A stretch of 64,000 nt of DNA from Caballeronia sordidicola (GCF_002220365.1 NZ_MTHB01000063.1:124001-188000), one strand, 5' to 3'; counted from the stretch's first letter, positions 9,146 to 19,338 are shown. Notes: generated by a model from the letters alone, not told the origin. Numbers and translations: made by a program.

Positions 9146-9491
9146 GGGCCCGATGGTTTTACCGAGTCGATATTCACACTGTTGGAGCTGATTGATTTTG
9201 TGCCGAAGGACCATTCATTGCGCCCGATTCGCAGCCGGCTCAATCTTGCGCTTAAGCGCAGGGACGACGTTTGCGCGGATGTACGAGACTGACGCGAGAG
9301 GTGGTCGGCCATGCATTGCACCGGAGAAGCTGGCGCGGGCACTACGGGTGCAGGTGTCGTGCTCGAATCGTAGCGAGCGCACGTGGATGGAACAAATTTC
9401 CTGCAACATGTTGTTCCGGTGGTTCGTCTGCCTGCCGATGCAAGGAACGGCTTGGGGCCATTCGACGTTCAGCAAGAGCCGTGACCCGTAG
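9146..9491 (+). pseudogene. IS5-type transposase remnant, frameshifted and truncated
   Basis: Frame one reads FTESIFTLLELIDFVPKDHS and LRPIRSRLNLALKRRDD, then stops at 9290. A shifted frame resumes at about 9279 with YETDARGGRPCIAPEKLARA, RSERTWMEQISCN and LFRWFVCLP, ending at a stop at 9489. Together these match the N-terminal DUF772-type half of IS5-family transposases (VPxDHPLRPIR, RPSIAPEKL, LLFRWFVGL). The catalytic DDE half is missing, so the element is dead. It marks an old insertion between the secretion operon and rhlE. Confidence 0.8.
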
Positions 9492-9557
9492 CCCGCGAAC
9501 GTATTTCACGCATTTCAAAGGTGCGAACTCAGCAATAGCCTGTTCCGTCGCCTTGTT

Positions 9558-9597
9558 ACAGGCCGCAAAGCCCGCCCGGCCGGGCTTTGCGGCCTGT
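9558..9597. terminator. Large perfect inverted repeat, possible bidirectional terminator
   Basis: Arms 9558-9574 and 9581-9597 are perfectly complementary over 17 bp, with a 6-base loop CCCGGC. There is no T-run on either side, so it may be a rho-independent-like barrier, a REP-type hairpin or an insertion relic rather than a standard terminator. Confidence 0.45.
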
Positions 9598-9756
9598 CTG
9601 CCGTCAATACGATCAGCGCATGGCCGCAAGCACCGGAGTGCTACAATAGTCGGCTTTCCGGCGCTCCCGGCGCCACGGCAGCAGGCGGGACGACAGCAGG
9701 CCAATGTGCTTTCATATTGCTTGCCATGATTTGTTTCATACCTTGGCTATTTGCCT

Positions 9757-9784
9757 TAAAGGTGCCCTAAAGGTGCCCTAAAGG
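9757..9784. repeat. 11-bp tandem repeat (TAAAGGTGCCC)
   Basis: Two complete copies and a partial third copy lie head to tail about 275 bp upstream of rhlE. No coding role is visible. Confidence 0.85.
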
Positions 9785-10059
9785 CAGCGCAGCATGCGCT
9801 TGCTACCTTGTAACTGGCCGTTTGAGCTGTTTGTACCAGCCATATGTACTACGCTGTCCGGTTGCATCAGACCGGATCAGGCAGAAATTCGCAGAGGTCG
9901 AAGCCTTGCGAGTTCGAAGTCCGCGCGTTGATCGTCGTTTGCCGGTTGCATCGACGAAACATGCGGTTCTTCTTCATCCGATGTCCATGAGCGGTGGAAT
10001 GACCGCTCGCGCGCCGCTCCGGCGCATTTTTAGCGAAAGCGAAAGCCACCAAAGTCACC

Positions 10060-11682
10060 ATGCCCGATTCCGTCGCCACGAACCCGTCCGCCGCTTCATC
10101 CGACGCCGCACTCGGGGCTGATTCCAGCACTGAAGTTCAAGCGAGTCCTGCCATGCCTGAAGTTCAAGCGAGTCCTGCCACGCCCGCTGCCGCGCTCGAG
10201 TTGGGCGCCACAGAATCCGCGGTGCCCGGTCCCGTGCCCACGTTCGACCAGTTCGGCCTGTCCGCCGACATCCTGCGCGCGGTGGTCGATTCCGGCTACA
10301 CGATCCCCACGCCGATCCAGGCGCAAGCTATCCCCGTGGTGCTGGCTGGCCGCGACATGATGGGCGCCGCGCAAACGGGCACGGGCAAGACGGCGAGCTT
10401 TTCGCTGCCGATCATCCAGCGCCTGCTGCCCATGGCAAGCACGAGTGCATCGCCCGCACGCCATCCGGTGCGCGCGCTGATTCTCACGCCAACGCGTGAG
10501 CTCGCCGACCAGGTCGCCGCAAATGTGCAGGCATATTCCAAGCACACGCCGTTGCGCAGCACGGTCGTGTTCGGTGGTGTCGACATGAACCCGCAATCGG
10601 AAGCGCTGCGGCGCGGGGTTGAAATTCTGATCGCCACGCCTGGACGCCTGCTCGATCACGTTCAGCAGAAGACGCTGAATCTTGGCCAGGTGCAGATTCT
10701 CGTTCTCGACGAAGCCGACCGGATGCTCGACATGGGTTTCCTGCCGGATCTGCAGCGCATTTTGAATTTGCTGCCGAAGGACCGTCAGACGCTGCTGTTT
10801 TCGGCCACGTTCTCGGGCGAAATCAAGAAGCTTGCAGCGACCTATCTGCGCAATCCGCAAACCATTGAAGTCGCGCGCAGCAATTCCACGAACGCTAACG
10901 TGCGGCAGATCGTTTTCGAAGTCCCGGAAAGCGATAAATCTGGTGCCGTGACACAACTGATTCGTGAGCGCGGCCTGAAACAGGTGCTGGTGTTTTGTAA
11001 CAGCAAGATCGGCGCGAGCCGGCTGGCGCGCGTGCTGGAGAAGGACGGGATTATTGCGACGGCGATTCACGGCGACCGTACGCAAGGCGAGCGGATGCAG
11101 GCGCTCGACGCATTCAAGAAGGGTGAGATCGAGGCGCTGGTTGCAACCGATGTGGCTGCCCGGGGTCTGGACATCACCGACTTGCCGGCAGTGATCAACT
11201 TCGACCTGCCGTTCAGCGCGGAAGATTACGTTCACCGGATTGGCCGTACGGGTCGCGCGGGCGCAACAGGCGACGCTTTGTCGTTGTGCAGCCCGAACGA
11301 GCGCAAGCAACTCGCCGATATTGAAAAGCTGATCAAGCGGCCGCTGGAAGTCATGGTGCTGAAGGTCGACGTGCCGGTGCGGCGCGAATCGTCTTCCGCT
11401 CCACGTCGCGAAGAGCGCTCGGGGCGGCCGGAGCGCGGTGAGCATCGGCATGCGCGCAGCGAGGAGCCGCGTCGTCGTTCGACGTCGTTCGAGCGTTCGC
11501 ATTCGCGTCAGCAACCTATCGACGATTTCTTCCTGAAGCCGTACGAGCCGTCGGCGGCATCGACGAGAAAAACGCAGGACGACGCCGCTGCAGAAGCCGA
11601 ACGCAAGAACACGCCGCGCCAGCCGCTGGCTGCGCTGCTCGGCGGCCTCGGTATGCCACGGAGAACGCCTTCGGGGTCTTGA
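10060..11682 (+). CDS. rhlE: DEAD-box ATP-dependent RNA helicase, RhlE type
   Basis: RNA helicase of the RhlE group, likely acting in cold-sensitive ribosome assembly and RNA turnover. All helicase motifs are visible: Q motif with FDQFGLSADILRAVVDSGY and TPIQAQAIP, motif I AQTGTGKT, PTRELADQ, TPGRLLDH, motif II LDEADRMLD, SATFS, and VI YVHRIGRTGRAG. The 540-residue protein has an approximately 60-residue Ala/Pro/Ser-rich N-terminal extension holding a duplicated segment (EVQASPAMP/EVQASPATP, a 27-bp direct repeat at about 10132-10185), and a basic Arg-rich C-terminal tail typical for RNA binding. A strong terminator follows. Confidence 0.93.
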   Translation: MPDSVATNPSAASSDAALGADSSTEVQASPAMPEVQASPATPAAALELGATESAVPGPVPTFDQFGLSADILRAVVDSGYTIPTPIQAQAIPVVLAGRDMMGAAQTGTGKTASFSLPIIQRLLPMASTSASPARHPVRALILTPTRELADQVAANVQAYSKHTPLRSTVVFGGVDMNPQSEALRRGVEILIATPGRLLDHVQQKTLNLGQVQILVLDEADRMLDMGFLPDLQRILNLLPKDRQTLLFSATFSGEIKKLAATYLRNPQTIEVARSNSTNANVRQIVFEVPESDKSGAVTQLIRERGLKQVLVFCNSKIGASRLARVLEKDGIIATAIHGDRTQGERMQALDAFKKGEIEALVATDVAARGLDITDLPAVINFDLPFSAEDYVHRIGRTGRAGATGDALSLCSPNERKQLADIEKLIKRPLEVMVLKVDVPVRRESSSAPRREERSGRPERGEHRHARSEEPRRRSTSFERSHSRQQPIDDFFLKPYEPSAASTRKTQDDAAAEAERKNTPRQPLAALLGGLGMPRRTPSGS

Positions 11683-11721
11683 GGTTATCGGCTGGTTGTC
11701 AAGGCCAGTGAAAGAACGATG

Positions 11722-11745
11722 AAGCGGCAGAGATGCCGCTTTTTT
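11722..11745 (+). terminator. Rho-independent terminator of rhlE
   Basis: Perfect 8-bp arms AAGCGGCA and TGCCGCTT with a GAGA loop, followed directly by T residues. It lies 40 bp after the rhlE stop and just before the convergent gluQ gene end. Confidence 0.9.
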
Positions 11746-11763
11746 GTTTGCATCGCTTTATTT

Positions 11764-12666
11764 TCAACGCCCTAGAATCGCAAACCGCTTTGCCCACTGC
11801 GCCGTTACATCGGAGAAAAACGCTTCGAGCGAACCGGCCGGGGACGGGCGTAGACCAAGATGCTTCGCCGCTTGCGTCAACTCAACCAGCGGGGCTGCGG
11901 TATCAAGCGCCGTCGCACCCGTTTGCTTGCTGAGTTTCTCGCCGTGCTCGTTCACTATGACGGGCACGTGCAGATAAGTGGGCGTTGCAACGCCCAGGCA
12001 GCGCTGCAGATAAATCTGGCGCGCGGTCGAGTCCAGCAGATCGGCGCCGCGCACGATATGCGTGATGCCGGCATCCGCGTCGTCGACGACTACCGCCAGT
12101 TGATACGCCCACTCTCCATCAGCGCGCTTGAGTACGAAATCACCGACTTCGCTTGCCAAGTCCTGCGTCTGTATCCCTTGCCAGCGATCCTTGAAGCTCA
12201 GAACGGCGGCGTCGCCGTCTGGAACGCGCATGCGCCACGCGCGCGGTGGTTTTCCCTGCAGCCCGTTGCGACACGTGCCCGGATAAGCCAGCGTGGCGTG
12301 TCGGGCATGGCGGGTGTGGCTGTCAGCGAGGGAATCGACTATTTCGCGACGCGTGCAACCGCATGGAAACACGAAGCCGGTGGCCAGTAGTTGCGCGAAG
12401 GCCCCCTGATATGCAACTTCACGCTGGCTTTGCCATACCGGCGATTCGGCGGAAAACATGCCGAACCTGCCCAGCGTGTCCAGAATTTCCACGGCCGCGC
12501 CCGGCACCGTGCGCGGACCGTCGACATCTTCGATCCTGACCAGCCACGTTCCGCGATGAGCCCGTGCATCGAGAAAACTCGCCAGCGCGCTCACCAGCGA
12601 GCCGAAATGCAGCGGCCCCGTGGGTGAGGGCGCAAAACGGCCCCGATAGCCTGGTTGAGGGCTCAT
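11764..12666 (-). CDS. gluQ: Glutamyl-Q tRNA(Asp) synthetase (GluQRS)
   Basis: A truncated glutamyl-tRNA synthetase paralogue that activates glutamate without tRNA and attaches it to queuosine in tRNA-Asp. The 300-residue product lacks the anticodon-binding domain, as expected for this family. Seen in sequence: RGRFAPSPTGPLHFGSL near the N-terminus (the HIGH-like motif is PLHFG), a Cys pair in FPCGCTRREI as part of the zinc site, and the KMSKS-equivalent EKLSKQTGA near residue 235. The ATG at 12666 places the catalytic motif at the usual distance from the N-terminus. Confidence 0.95.
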   Translation of the reverse strand: MSPQPGYRGRFAPSPTGPLHFGSLVSALASFLDARAHRGTWLVRIEDVDGPRTVPGAAVEILDTLGRFGMFSAESPVWQSQREVAYQGAFAQLLATGFVFPCGCTRREIVDSLADSHTRHARHATLAYPGTCRNGLQGKPPRAWRMRVPDGDAAVLSFKDRWQGIQTQDLASEVGDFVLKRADGEWAYQLAVVVDDADAGITHIVRGADLLDSTARQIYLQRCLGVATPTYLHVPVIVNEHGEKLSKQTGATALDTAAPLVELTQAAKHLGLRPSPAGSLEAFFSDVTAQWAKRFAILGR

Positions 12667-12771
12667 CCCGCCCGCCGACCCGTGAGTTTGAGTTGCAACG
12701 CGGTCATCAGATCAGCGCGGGGCGCGCGGCGAAAGGTCGTGCACCGCTGGCATGCCGGAAGCGTGCGCATC

Positions 12772-13692
12772 CTATTCGTGCCGGCCATGGTTCGGGCCGG
12801 GGAACGACGCCTGGCCGCCTGCCGTGATCGCGGCGTGCGCCTCGTCGGTATCGTCGGTATCGTCGGCATCGGCGGTATCGGCGGCATCGTCTTCCGTGGC
12901 CGGCGCGCCGGGCGTGGCCGATGCCGTTCGGTCCTCGCTGTTTTGCGCAATCGCCGCCGGTTCGAGCGCGGCATTCAACGCCGTCCGGTGATCGAATACA
13001 AAACACTCGCCGTGGTAATGCGCGCCGCCCACTTCCTCGAAGTATTTGAGAATGCCGCCCTCGAGTTGATAGACGTGGTCAATGCCCACTTCCTTCATGT
13101 GGATTGCCGCTTTCTCGCAGCGAATCCCGCCCGTACAGAACGACACCACTGTCTTGCCCTCGAGATCCGCGCGATGCTCCTCGATTACACCTGGAAACTC
13201 GCTGAATTTCGCGATGCGGTAATCGAGCGCCTGATCGAACGTGCCGACATCGACTTCGAACGCATTGCGCGTGTCGAGCATGACGACGGGACGGCCCTCG
13301 TCGTCATGTCCACGATCCAGCCACGACTTCAGCGTCGCCGCGCCGACGGATGGCGCCCGGCCTAGCTCGGGCCGGATCGCCGGCTTTTTCATGGTGATGA
13401 TTTCGCGCTTCAGCTTGACGAGCATCTTGCCGAACGGCTGCGTCTCCGACACGCTTTCCTTGAACTGGAGATCGGCGAATTTGCCCTCGAAAAGCGGATC
13501 CGTACGAAGGTAGTCCATGAACGTGCCAATCTGCTCCGGCTCGCCCGCGACAAACAGGTTGATGCCCTCTGGCGCGAGCAGGATCGTGCCGCGCAGGCCG
13601 AGTGCCGCGCACCGGTCGACGATCAGCGGACGCCAGTCGGCGCCGCTCTCGATGGTCACGAACTTATAGGCGGAAAGGTTGACGATGCTCAT
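12772..13692 (-). CDS. trhO: tRNA uridine(34) hydroxylase TrhO (rhodanese family)
   Basis: TrhO (YceA) introduces the 5-hydroxyl group on U34 of some tRNAs. The 306-residue protein starts [12 protein letters not shown], has the family segment [13 protein letters not shown], and a rhodanese domain with catalytic loop [10 protein letters not shown] around residue 190. The start at 13692 was chosen by similarity; the open frame reaches 34 codons further without family signal. The C-terminal 45 residues are an Asp/Ala/Thr-rich tail encoded by a 9-bp repeat (12842-12886), not part of the enzyme core and probably variable. Confidence 0.93.
   Translation of the reverse strand: MSIVNLSAYKFVTIESGADWRPLIVDRCAALGLRGTILLAPEGINLFVAGEPEQIGTFMDYLRTDPLFEGKFADLQFKESVSETQPFGKMLVKLKREIITMKKPAIRPELGRAPSVGAATLKSWLDRGHDDEGRPVVMLDTRNAFEVDVGTFDQALDYRIAKFSEFPGVIEEHRADLEGKTVVSFCTGGIRCEKAAIHMKEVGIDHVYQLEGGILKYFEEVGGAHYHGECFVFDHRTALNAALEPAAIAQNSEDRTASATPGAPATEDDAADTADADDTDDTDEAHAAITAGGQASFPGPNHGRHE
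12842..12886. repeat. 9-bp tandem repeat in the 3' part of trhO
   Basis: Five imperfect copies of TCGTCGGTA lie in tandem. In the trhO frame they encode repeated Asp-containing tripeptides. The period of nine keeps the frame when copy number changes. Confidence 0.85.
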
Positions 13693-13941
13693 GACGCAAA
13701 TGCTCTTAAAGTGCTGGAAAACGGGCGTTGCCGGAGGAAAAAGCGGTTTCGGACGAGCGCCTGGGGCGTTCACCGAATCCGTATTATCCCGCAAACGGCG
13801 TGCGCTTCCGACTCGACCGATCGGCCGATGACCCCACGCCGATGCGGCACTTTTTTCATCCTGCTTGGATTAGCCCTGACCGAACGGCTAACGCAGCCTT
13901 CGGGGCGAATTTCGCGAATAGGCGCATGTACAATATCGTTC

Positions 13942-16900
13942 ATGTCAGATCCCCGCTTTGTCCATCTTCGTGTTCACTCCGAATTCTCGATTGCCGACGG
14001 CATCGTGCGCCTTGACGACGTCGTTAAAGCCGCTGCCAAGGACGCTCAGGGCGCGCTCGCGCTGACCGATCTCGGCAACGCTTTCGGCCTCGTCCGTTTC
14101 TACAAGGAAGCGCGCAGCAAGGGTGTCAAACCCATTGCCGGCTGCGACGTCTGGATCACCAATCCTGCAGATCGCGACAAACCCGCGCGTTTGCTGTTGC
14201 TGGTGAAAAACCAGCGCGGTTATCTCAACCTCTGCGAGTTGCTGTCGAAAGCCTGGTTGACGAATCAATATCGCGGCCGCGCGGAAGTCGAGTACGAGTG
14301 GCTGGAAAGCGGATTGTCTGAAGGCTTGCTGGCGCTTTCGGGCGCGCAGTATGGCGATATTGGCATGGCGTTCGCCGCCGGCAATGATCAGGCGGCGGAG
14401 CGTCATGCCGGGCGCTGGGCTGCGCTCTTTCCAGGCGCGTTTTACATCGAATTGCAGCGCGCGGCATTACCGGGTGGCGAGACCTATATTCAACAGGCTG
14501 TCGCGTTGGCCGCGAAGCTCAAGTTGCCGGTAGTCGCCACGCACCCCATGCAGTTCATGACCCCGGACGACTTCACGGCGCACGAAGCCCGCGTATGTAT
14601 TTCAGAGGGCGATATCCTTGCGAATCCGCGGCGTCAGAAGCGCTTTACGACCGAGCAATATTTCCGCACGCAAGAGGAAATGTGCGCGTTGTTCGCGGAT
14701 ATTCCGTCGGCATTGGCCAACACGGTCGAAATTGCGAAGCGCTGTAACCTGAAGCTCGAACTCGGCAAGCCAAAACTGCCGCTGTTCCCGACACCCGATG
14801 GCATGTCGCTCGACGACTACCTCGTGCATTTGTCGAAGGAAGGTCTCGAGAAACGGCTGGTTCAGCTTTATCCCGATGAAGCCGCGCGCGAAGCGCAGCG
14901 CGAGACGTATTACGCGCGCCTGGAATTCGAGTGCAAGACGATTATCGGCATGGGCTTTCCGGGCTACTTCCTGATCGTCGCCGACTTCATCATGTGGGCG
15001 AAGAACAATGGCGTGCCGGTCGGTCCGGGCCGTGGCTCGGGCGCGGGTTCACTGGTCGCGTACGCGCTGTTCATCACCGACCTCGACCCGCTCAAATACA
15101 ACCTGCTGTTCGAACGTTTCCTGAACCCGGACCGTGTGTCGATGCCTGACTTCGACATCGACTTCTGTCAGGAAGGGCGCGATCGCGTCATTCAATACGT
15201 GAAGCAGAAATACGGCGCGGACGCCGTATCGCAGATCGCAACCTTCGGCACGATGGCGGCAAAGGCGGCCGTACGCGATATCGGACGGGTGCTCGACTTG
15301 GGCTATATGTTCACCGATGGCATCGCGAAGCTGATCCCGTTCAAGCCGGGCAAGCACGTGACCATCGCGGACGCGTTGAAGGAAGAGCCCACGCTGCAGG
15401 AACGCTTCGACAACGAAGACGAAGTGCATCAGCTGATCGAACTTGCGCAGCGCGTGGAAGGGCTGACGCGTAACGTCGGCATGCACGCGGGCGGCGTGCT
15501 GATCGCGCCAGGCAAGCTCACGGACTTCTGCCCGCTTTATACGCAGGGCGAGGACGGTGGTGTGGTTAGCCAGTACGACAAGGACGACGTGGAAGCGGTC
15601 GGGCTGGTGAAGTTCGACTTCTTGGGCTTGACCACGCTCACCATTCTGGACTGGGCCGAACGGTACATCCGCCGTCTGGATCCGTCGAAGAAAGACTGGA
15701 ATTTGTCGCAGGTTCCGCTCGACGACCCCGCCTCGTTCCAGATCCTCAAGAAAGCGAACACGGTGGCAGTGTTCCAGCTGGAAAGCCGCGGCATGCAGGG
15801 CATGCTGAAGGATGCACAGCCTGACCGCTTCGAGGACATCATCGCGCTCGTGGCGTTATATCGCCCAGGCCCAATGGACCTGATCCCGAGCTTCTGCGCA
15901 CGTAAGCACGGCCGGGAGATCGTTGAGTATCCCGATCCGCGTGTTGAGTCCGTCCTGAAAGAGACCTACGGCATCATGGTCTATCAGGAGCAGGTGATGC
16001 AGATGGCGCAGATTATCGGCGGATACTCGCTCGGTGGCGCCGACTTGCTGCGTCGCGCGATGGGCAAGAAGAAGGCCGAGGAAATGGCCGAGCATCGCGA
16101 ACTGTTCCGGCAGGGCGCGGCGAAGAATGGACTGACCGCAGCAAAAGCCGACGAAATCTTCGACTTGATGGAGAAGTTCGCGGGCTACGGCTTCAACAAG
16201 TCGCACGCAGCCGCTTACGCGTTGCTCGCGTATTTCACGGCATGGCTCAAGGCGCATCATCCGGCCGAATTCATGGCGGCGAATATGTCGCTCGCCATGG
16301 ACGACACAGACAAGGTCAAGATCCTGTTCGAGGATTGCCTGGCCAACAAGATGGCCGTGTTGCCACCGGACATCAACCAGTCGGCGTATCGGTTCGAGCC
16401 GGTGGCCGAAGCTGACGGCACCCGCTCTAAGACCATTCGATACGGTTTGGGCGCGGTGAAGGGCAGCGGGCAGAGCGCTATCGAAGAAATCTTGCGCGCG
16501 CGGGAAGAAGCGCCGTTCACCGATCTCTTCGACTTCTGCATGCGGGTGGATCGGCGCATGGTGAACCGGCGCACGGTGGAAGCGCTGATCCGTGCCGGTG
16601 CATTCGATTCGCTGCATGAAAACCGCGCGCAATTGATCGCATCCGTGCCGCTTGCAATGGAGGCGGCCGATCAAGCCGCGGCCAACGCCATGCAGTCCGG
16701 TCTCTTCGACATGGGCGACGAACCGCAGCAAGGCCACGACCTTCTCGACGAACCCATGTGGTCGGACAAGAAGCGTTTGCAGGAGGAGAAGAGCGCGCTG
16801 GGCTTCTACCTGTCGGGCCATCTCTTCGACGCCTACAAGACCGAAGTGCGGCGCTTCGTGCGCCAGAAGATTGGCGAATTGAAGGAAGGGCGCGACAAGC

Positions 16901-17493
16901 TTGTCGCAGGCGTGATCACCACCATGCGTACGCAGATGACCCAGCGCGGCAAGATGCTGATCGTGAATCTGGACGACGGCACCGGCCAGTGCGAAGTGAC
17001 CGTCTACAACGAGCAGTTCGAAGCGAACAAGGCGCTCTACAAGGAAGACGAGTTGCTGGTCGTGCAGGGCCAGGCGCGTAACGACGCGTTCACCGGCGGC
17101 ATTCGCTTCACGGTGGAAGCGGCAATGGATCTCGAACGCTCACGCAGCCGCTATGCGCAGGCGGTGAAGGTGGAGATGAACGGCAACGCCGACGCACTGC
17201 GGCTGAAGAAAGTGCTGGAAGCGCATAGCGCACCCCCTGAGCAAGCGGCCGCGCCGGCGGCGGTGCAGGCACCGTTACGTGGAGGCTCGCGAGGCGGTGA
17301 TCGTGATGGCGGCCGCGGGCAGCGGCAGCCCGTGCAGATCCCGAATGGCCTGAACGTGAGCATTGTGTATCGCAGCGAGCATGCGGAGGGCGAAGTACGG
17401 CTCGGCGACGCCTGGCGCGTCAAGCCGACCGACGACCTCATCACGGCGTTGCGCGGCGAATTCGCGGGAAGCTCAATCGAAATCGTGTATTGA
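13942..17493 (+). CDS. dnaE: DNA polymerase III subunit alpha
   Basis: Replicative polymerase catalytic subunit, 1183 residues, the normal DnaE1 size. The N-terminal PHP domain starts with FVHLRVHSEFSIADG (residues 6-20). The catalytic aspartates are visible in SMPDFDIDF (Asp403 and Asp405). The helix-hairpin-helix part and an OB fold (TMRTQMTQRGKMLIVNLDDG, around residue 995) follow. The start ATG at 13942 gives the family N-terminus; an upstream open frame from 13711 has no family similarity. A Gly/Arg/Asp-rich linker near residue 1115 is an unusual but harmless-looking insertion. The stop overlaps the next gene by one base (TGATG). Confidence 0.97.
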   Translation: MSDPRFVHLRVHSEFSIADGIVRLDDVVKAAAKDAQGALALTDLGNAFGLVRFYKEARSKGVKPIAGCDVWITNPADRDKPARLLLLVKNQRGYLNLCELLSKAWLTNQYRGRAEVEYEWLESGLSEGLLALSGAQYGDIGMAFAAGNDQAAERHAGRWAALFPGAFYIELQRAALPGGETYIQQAVALAAKLKLPVVATHPMQFMTPDDFTAHEARVCISEGDILANPRRQKRFTTEQYFRTQEEMCALFADIPSALANTVEIAKRCNLKLELGKPKLPLFPTPDGMSLDDYLVHLSKEGLEKRLVQLYPDEAAREAQRETYYARLEFECKTIIGMGFPGYFLIVADFIMWAKNNGVPVGPGRGSGAGSLVAYALFITDLDPLKYNLLFERFLNPDRVSMPDFDIDFCQEGRDRVIQYVKQKYGADAVSQIATFGTMAAKAAVRDIGRVLDLGYMFTDGIAKLIPFKPGKHVTIADALKEEPTLQERFDNEDEVHQLIELAQRVEGLTRNVGMHAGGVLIAPGKLTDFCPLYTQGEDGGVVSQYDKDDVEAVGLVKFDFLGLTTLTILDWAERYIRRLDPSKKDWNLSQVPLDDPASFQILKKANTVAVFQLESRGMQGMLKDAQPDRFEDIIALVALYRPGPMDLIPSFCARKHGREIVEYPDPRVESVLKETYGIMVYQEQVMQMAQIIGGYSLGGADLLRRAMGKKKAEEMAEHRELFRQGAAKNGLTAAKADEIFDLMEKFAGYGFNKSHAAAYALLAYFTAWLKAHHPAEFMAANMSLAMDDTDKVKILFEDCLANKMAVLPPDINQSAYRFEPVAEADGTRSKTIRYGLGAVKGSGQSAIEEILRAREEAPFTDLFDFCMRVDRRMVNRRTVEALIRAGAFDSLHENRAQLIASVPLAMEAADQAAANAMQSGLFDMGDEPQQGHDLLDEPMWSDKKRLQEEKSALGFYLSGHLFDAYKTEVRRFVRQKIGELKEGRDKLVAGVITTMRTQMTQRGKMLIVNLDDGTGQCEVTVYNEQFEANKALYKEDELLVVQGQARNDAFTGGIRFTVEAAMDLERSRSRYAQAVKVEMNGNADALRLKKVLEAHSAPPEQAAAPAAVQAPLRGGSRGGDRDGGRGQRQPVQIPNGLNVSIVYRSEHAEGEVRLGDAWRVKPTDDLITALRGEFAGSSIEIVY

Positions 17494-18602
17494 TGCGCGC
17501 CGGGATGAAAGTCGCCATCTCCAGCAACGCGCTGAAACTAAGCGGTGGACTTGAACGTTACGCGCTCGACCTCATTCGAGGGCTCAATGCGGCCGGATTC
17601 ACCGGCGAGCGCAAGCCGGTGTTTTTCGCGCGCAAGATTGATACGTCGCAGCCGGAAAGCCAGATGGTCGATGCGCGCCGGATCAACGTGTCGTTCCTGC
17701 CTTCCAAGCTGCGCGACACGTATTACAACTGGGCGCTCAAACGGGCGCGCAAGAAAGCGCGGGTGGATCTGCTGATTGGTTGCAATCGTGTGGAGTCCTC
17801 CGAAATAGCGATTTGCGGCGGTACGCATATCGGCTTTCTCGCCGCGAGCGGACGGCACGAGCGTCGCTCGGACAGCCGCCAGATCGCGCTGGAGCGTTTG
17901 CAATACCAGCAAGCCAGTGTGATCGTCGCGCACTCGGAAATGATGCGCGACGAATTGCGCTCGCTGTACAACGTGCCGGATACAAAAATCCATGTCCTCT
18001 ATCCACCCGTGGATGGCACGCAATTTTCTCCGGCACCGCCCAACACACGCGCTGAGTTGCGCAAGCAATTTAGTTTCGCCGATCACGAAATCGTGCTGCT
18101 GTTTCCGTCGAGCAGTCACGAGCGCAAAGGGTTGCCGCTGATCGAGGCGGCGCTGCGTGAGAGCGCCTTGCCGGTGGTGGTCGCGGTGGCCGGGCGGCCG
18201 CCCGCGCAGACCTCGGAGCGGGTGCGCTATATCGGCTACGCAAAAAATATAGAGGACGCTTATCGGGCTGCGGATTTCACTGTGCTTGCCTCGAAGTACG
18301 AGCCGTTCGGGCTGGTCGGTATCGAATCCGTGATGTGCGGTACGCCGGTGATTTTCCCAACCAGCGTAGGCTGTTGCAGCGCGATTGCGGACGACGCGAA
18401 ATTTACCTTCCAGCCGGGCGATGCAGATGGCCTGCGGCACGCCGTCCGGCGCGCACTGGATGCGAAAAATACCAAGGTGTCGGTGGCATCCATTCTCTAC
18501 GACACCAGCATTGCCGCGCACATTGCGTCGTTGCTGGCGCTCGCCGGGGGCGTCGTTGCCGACCTGCCGGTCAGCGCATCCGGTTCAGCTCAGCGAGCTT
18601 GA
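17493..18602 (+). CDS. Glycosyltransferase family 4 protein, probably lipopolysaccharide core
   Basis: A GT-B fold retaining glycosyltransferase of 369 residues, likely acting at the inner membrane on lipopolysaccharide core or a related glycan. Seen: MKVAISSNALKLSGGLERYA at the N-terminus, nucleotide-sugar donor region with LLFPSSSHERKGLPLIEAAL, and the C-terminal E-x7-E type motif SKYEPFGLVGIESVMCGTPV. The ATG at 17493 overlaps the dnaE stop; the ATG at 17505 is an alternative. The last 32 bp overlap the 3' end of the convergent GT2 gene. The exact sugar and acceptor are not evident. Confidence 0.87.
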   Translation: MRAGMKVAISSNALKLSGGLERYALDLIRGLNAAGFTGERKPVFFARKIDTSQPESQMVDARRINVSFLPSKLRDTYYNWALKRARKKARVDLLIGCNRVESSEIAICGGTHIGFLAASGRHERRSDSRQIALERLQYQQASVIVAHSEMMRDELRSLYNVPDTKIHVLYPPVDGTQFSPAPPNTRAELRKQFSFADHEIVLLFPSSSHERKGLPLIEAALRESALPVVVAVAGRPPAQTSERVRYIGYAKNIEDAYRAADFTVLASKYEPFGLVGIESVMCGTPVIFPTSVGCCSAIADDAKFTFQPGDADGLRHAVRRALDAKNTKVSVASILYDTSIAAHIASLLALAGGVVADLPVSASGSAQRA

Positions 18603-19338
18603 GAAAGCGGTAATACACGGTCTGCGCATTGAACACGGCAATCATGAAACCCGCGCGGCCGTCGAGAAAACCGCGTCGCAGAACGTAGGTACGAACAAAG
18701 GCCCACGCTCCGCGCAGCACCGCAGTGCCCAAACTGCCGCGTTTGCCCGCCGCGTGGCGTTGTCGGGCGCCGGCCGTGGAGTAGTTATCCAGCTTGCGCA
18801 GGACGGTCTCGAAGTCTTCGTAGGAATAGTGCATCAGCTTGCCCTGCAGACGCGCGACCCTGGTTGCGCCCGGGTTCGTCAGCACCAGCCGCTCGTGCAC
18901 GAGGTCATCGGAGAAACGGGCTGTGCCTCGTTTGAACAAACGCGGAATCCAGTCCGGATACCAGCCGCTGTGCCGCACCCATTGCCCGCAAAAATTCGAC
19001 AGCCGGTCGACCGCGTAGGCCTCGGCTTGCGGCTTCGCAAGCGCCGCGCGGATCGCGGCGCCCAATTCCGGCGAGACCACTTCGTCGGCGTCGATGGACA
19101 GCACCCAGTCCGTCGTGAGCGCATCGAGCGCGCGATTTTTTTGCGGCCCGAACCCCGGCCAGTCGGGGGCCTCGATCACGCGCGCACGATGTGCCTCCGC
19201 GATGCCGACAGTTGCGTCGGTACTGCCGCCGTCGATCACGACGATTTCATCGGCGAAGGAAACTGCTTCGAGACACTGCGCGAGGCGCGCGGCTGCATTG
19301 AAGGTAATCAGGGCAATACCGAGCGTTGGACGAGTCAT
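18571..19338 (-). CDS. Glycosyltransferase family 2 protein, WaaE/KdtX-like
   Basis: A GT-A inverting transferase of 255 residues, resembling lipopolysaccharide core beta-1,4-glucosyltransferases of the WaaE group. Seen: ALITFNAAARLAQCLEAVSF, DEIVVIDGGSTDAT, the metal-binding SIDADEVVSPEL (DxD) near residue 83, and the acceptor segment DWIPRLFKRG. It is oriented against the surrounding glycosyltransferase genes and converges with the GT4 gene with 32 bp overlap, so it must have its own promoter in 19339-19794. Confidence 0.87.
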   Translation of the reverse strand: MTRPTLGIALITFNAAARLAQCLEAVSFADEIVVIDGGSTDATVGIAEAHRARVIEAPDWPGFGPQKNRALDALTTDWVLSIDADEVVSPELGAAIRAALAKPQAEAYAVDRLSNFCGQWVRHSGWYPDWIPRLFKRGTARFSDDLVHERLVLTNPGATRVARLQGKLMHYSYEDFETVLRKLDNYSTAGARQRHAAGKRGSLGTAVLRGAWAFVRTYVLRRGFLDGRAGFMIAVFNAQTVYYRFLKLAELNRMR

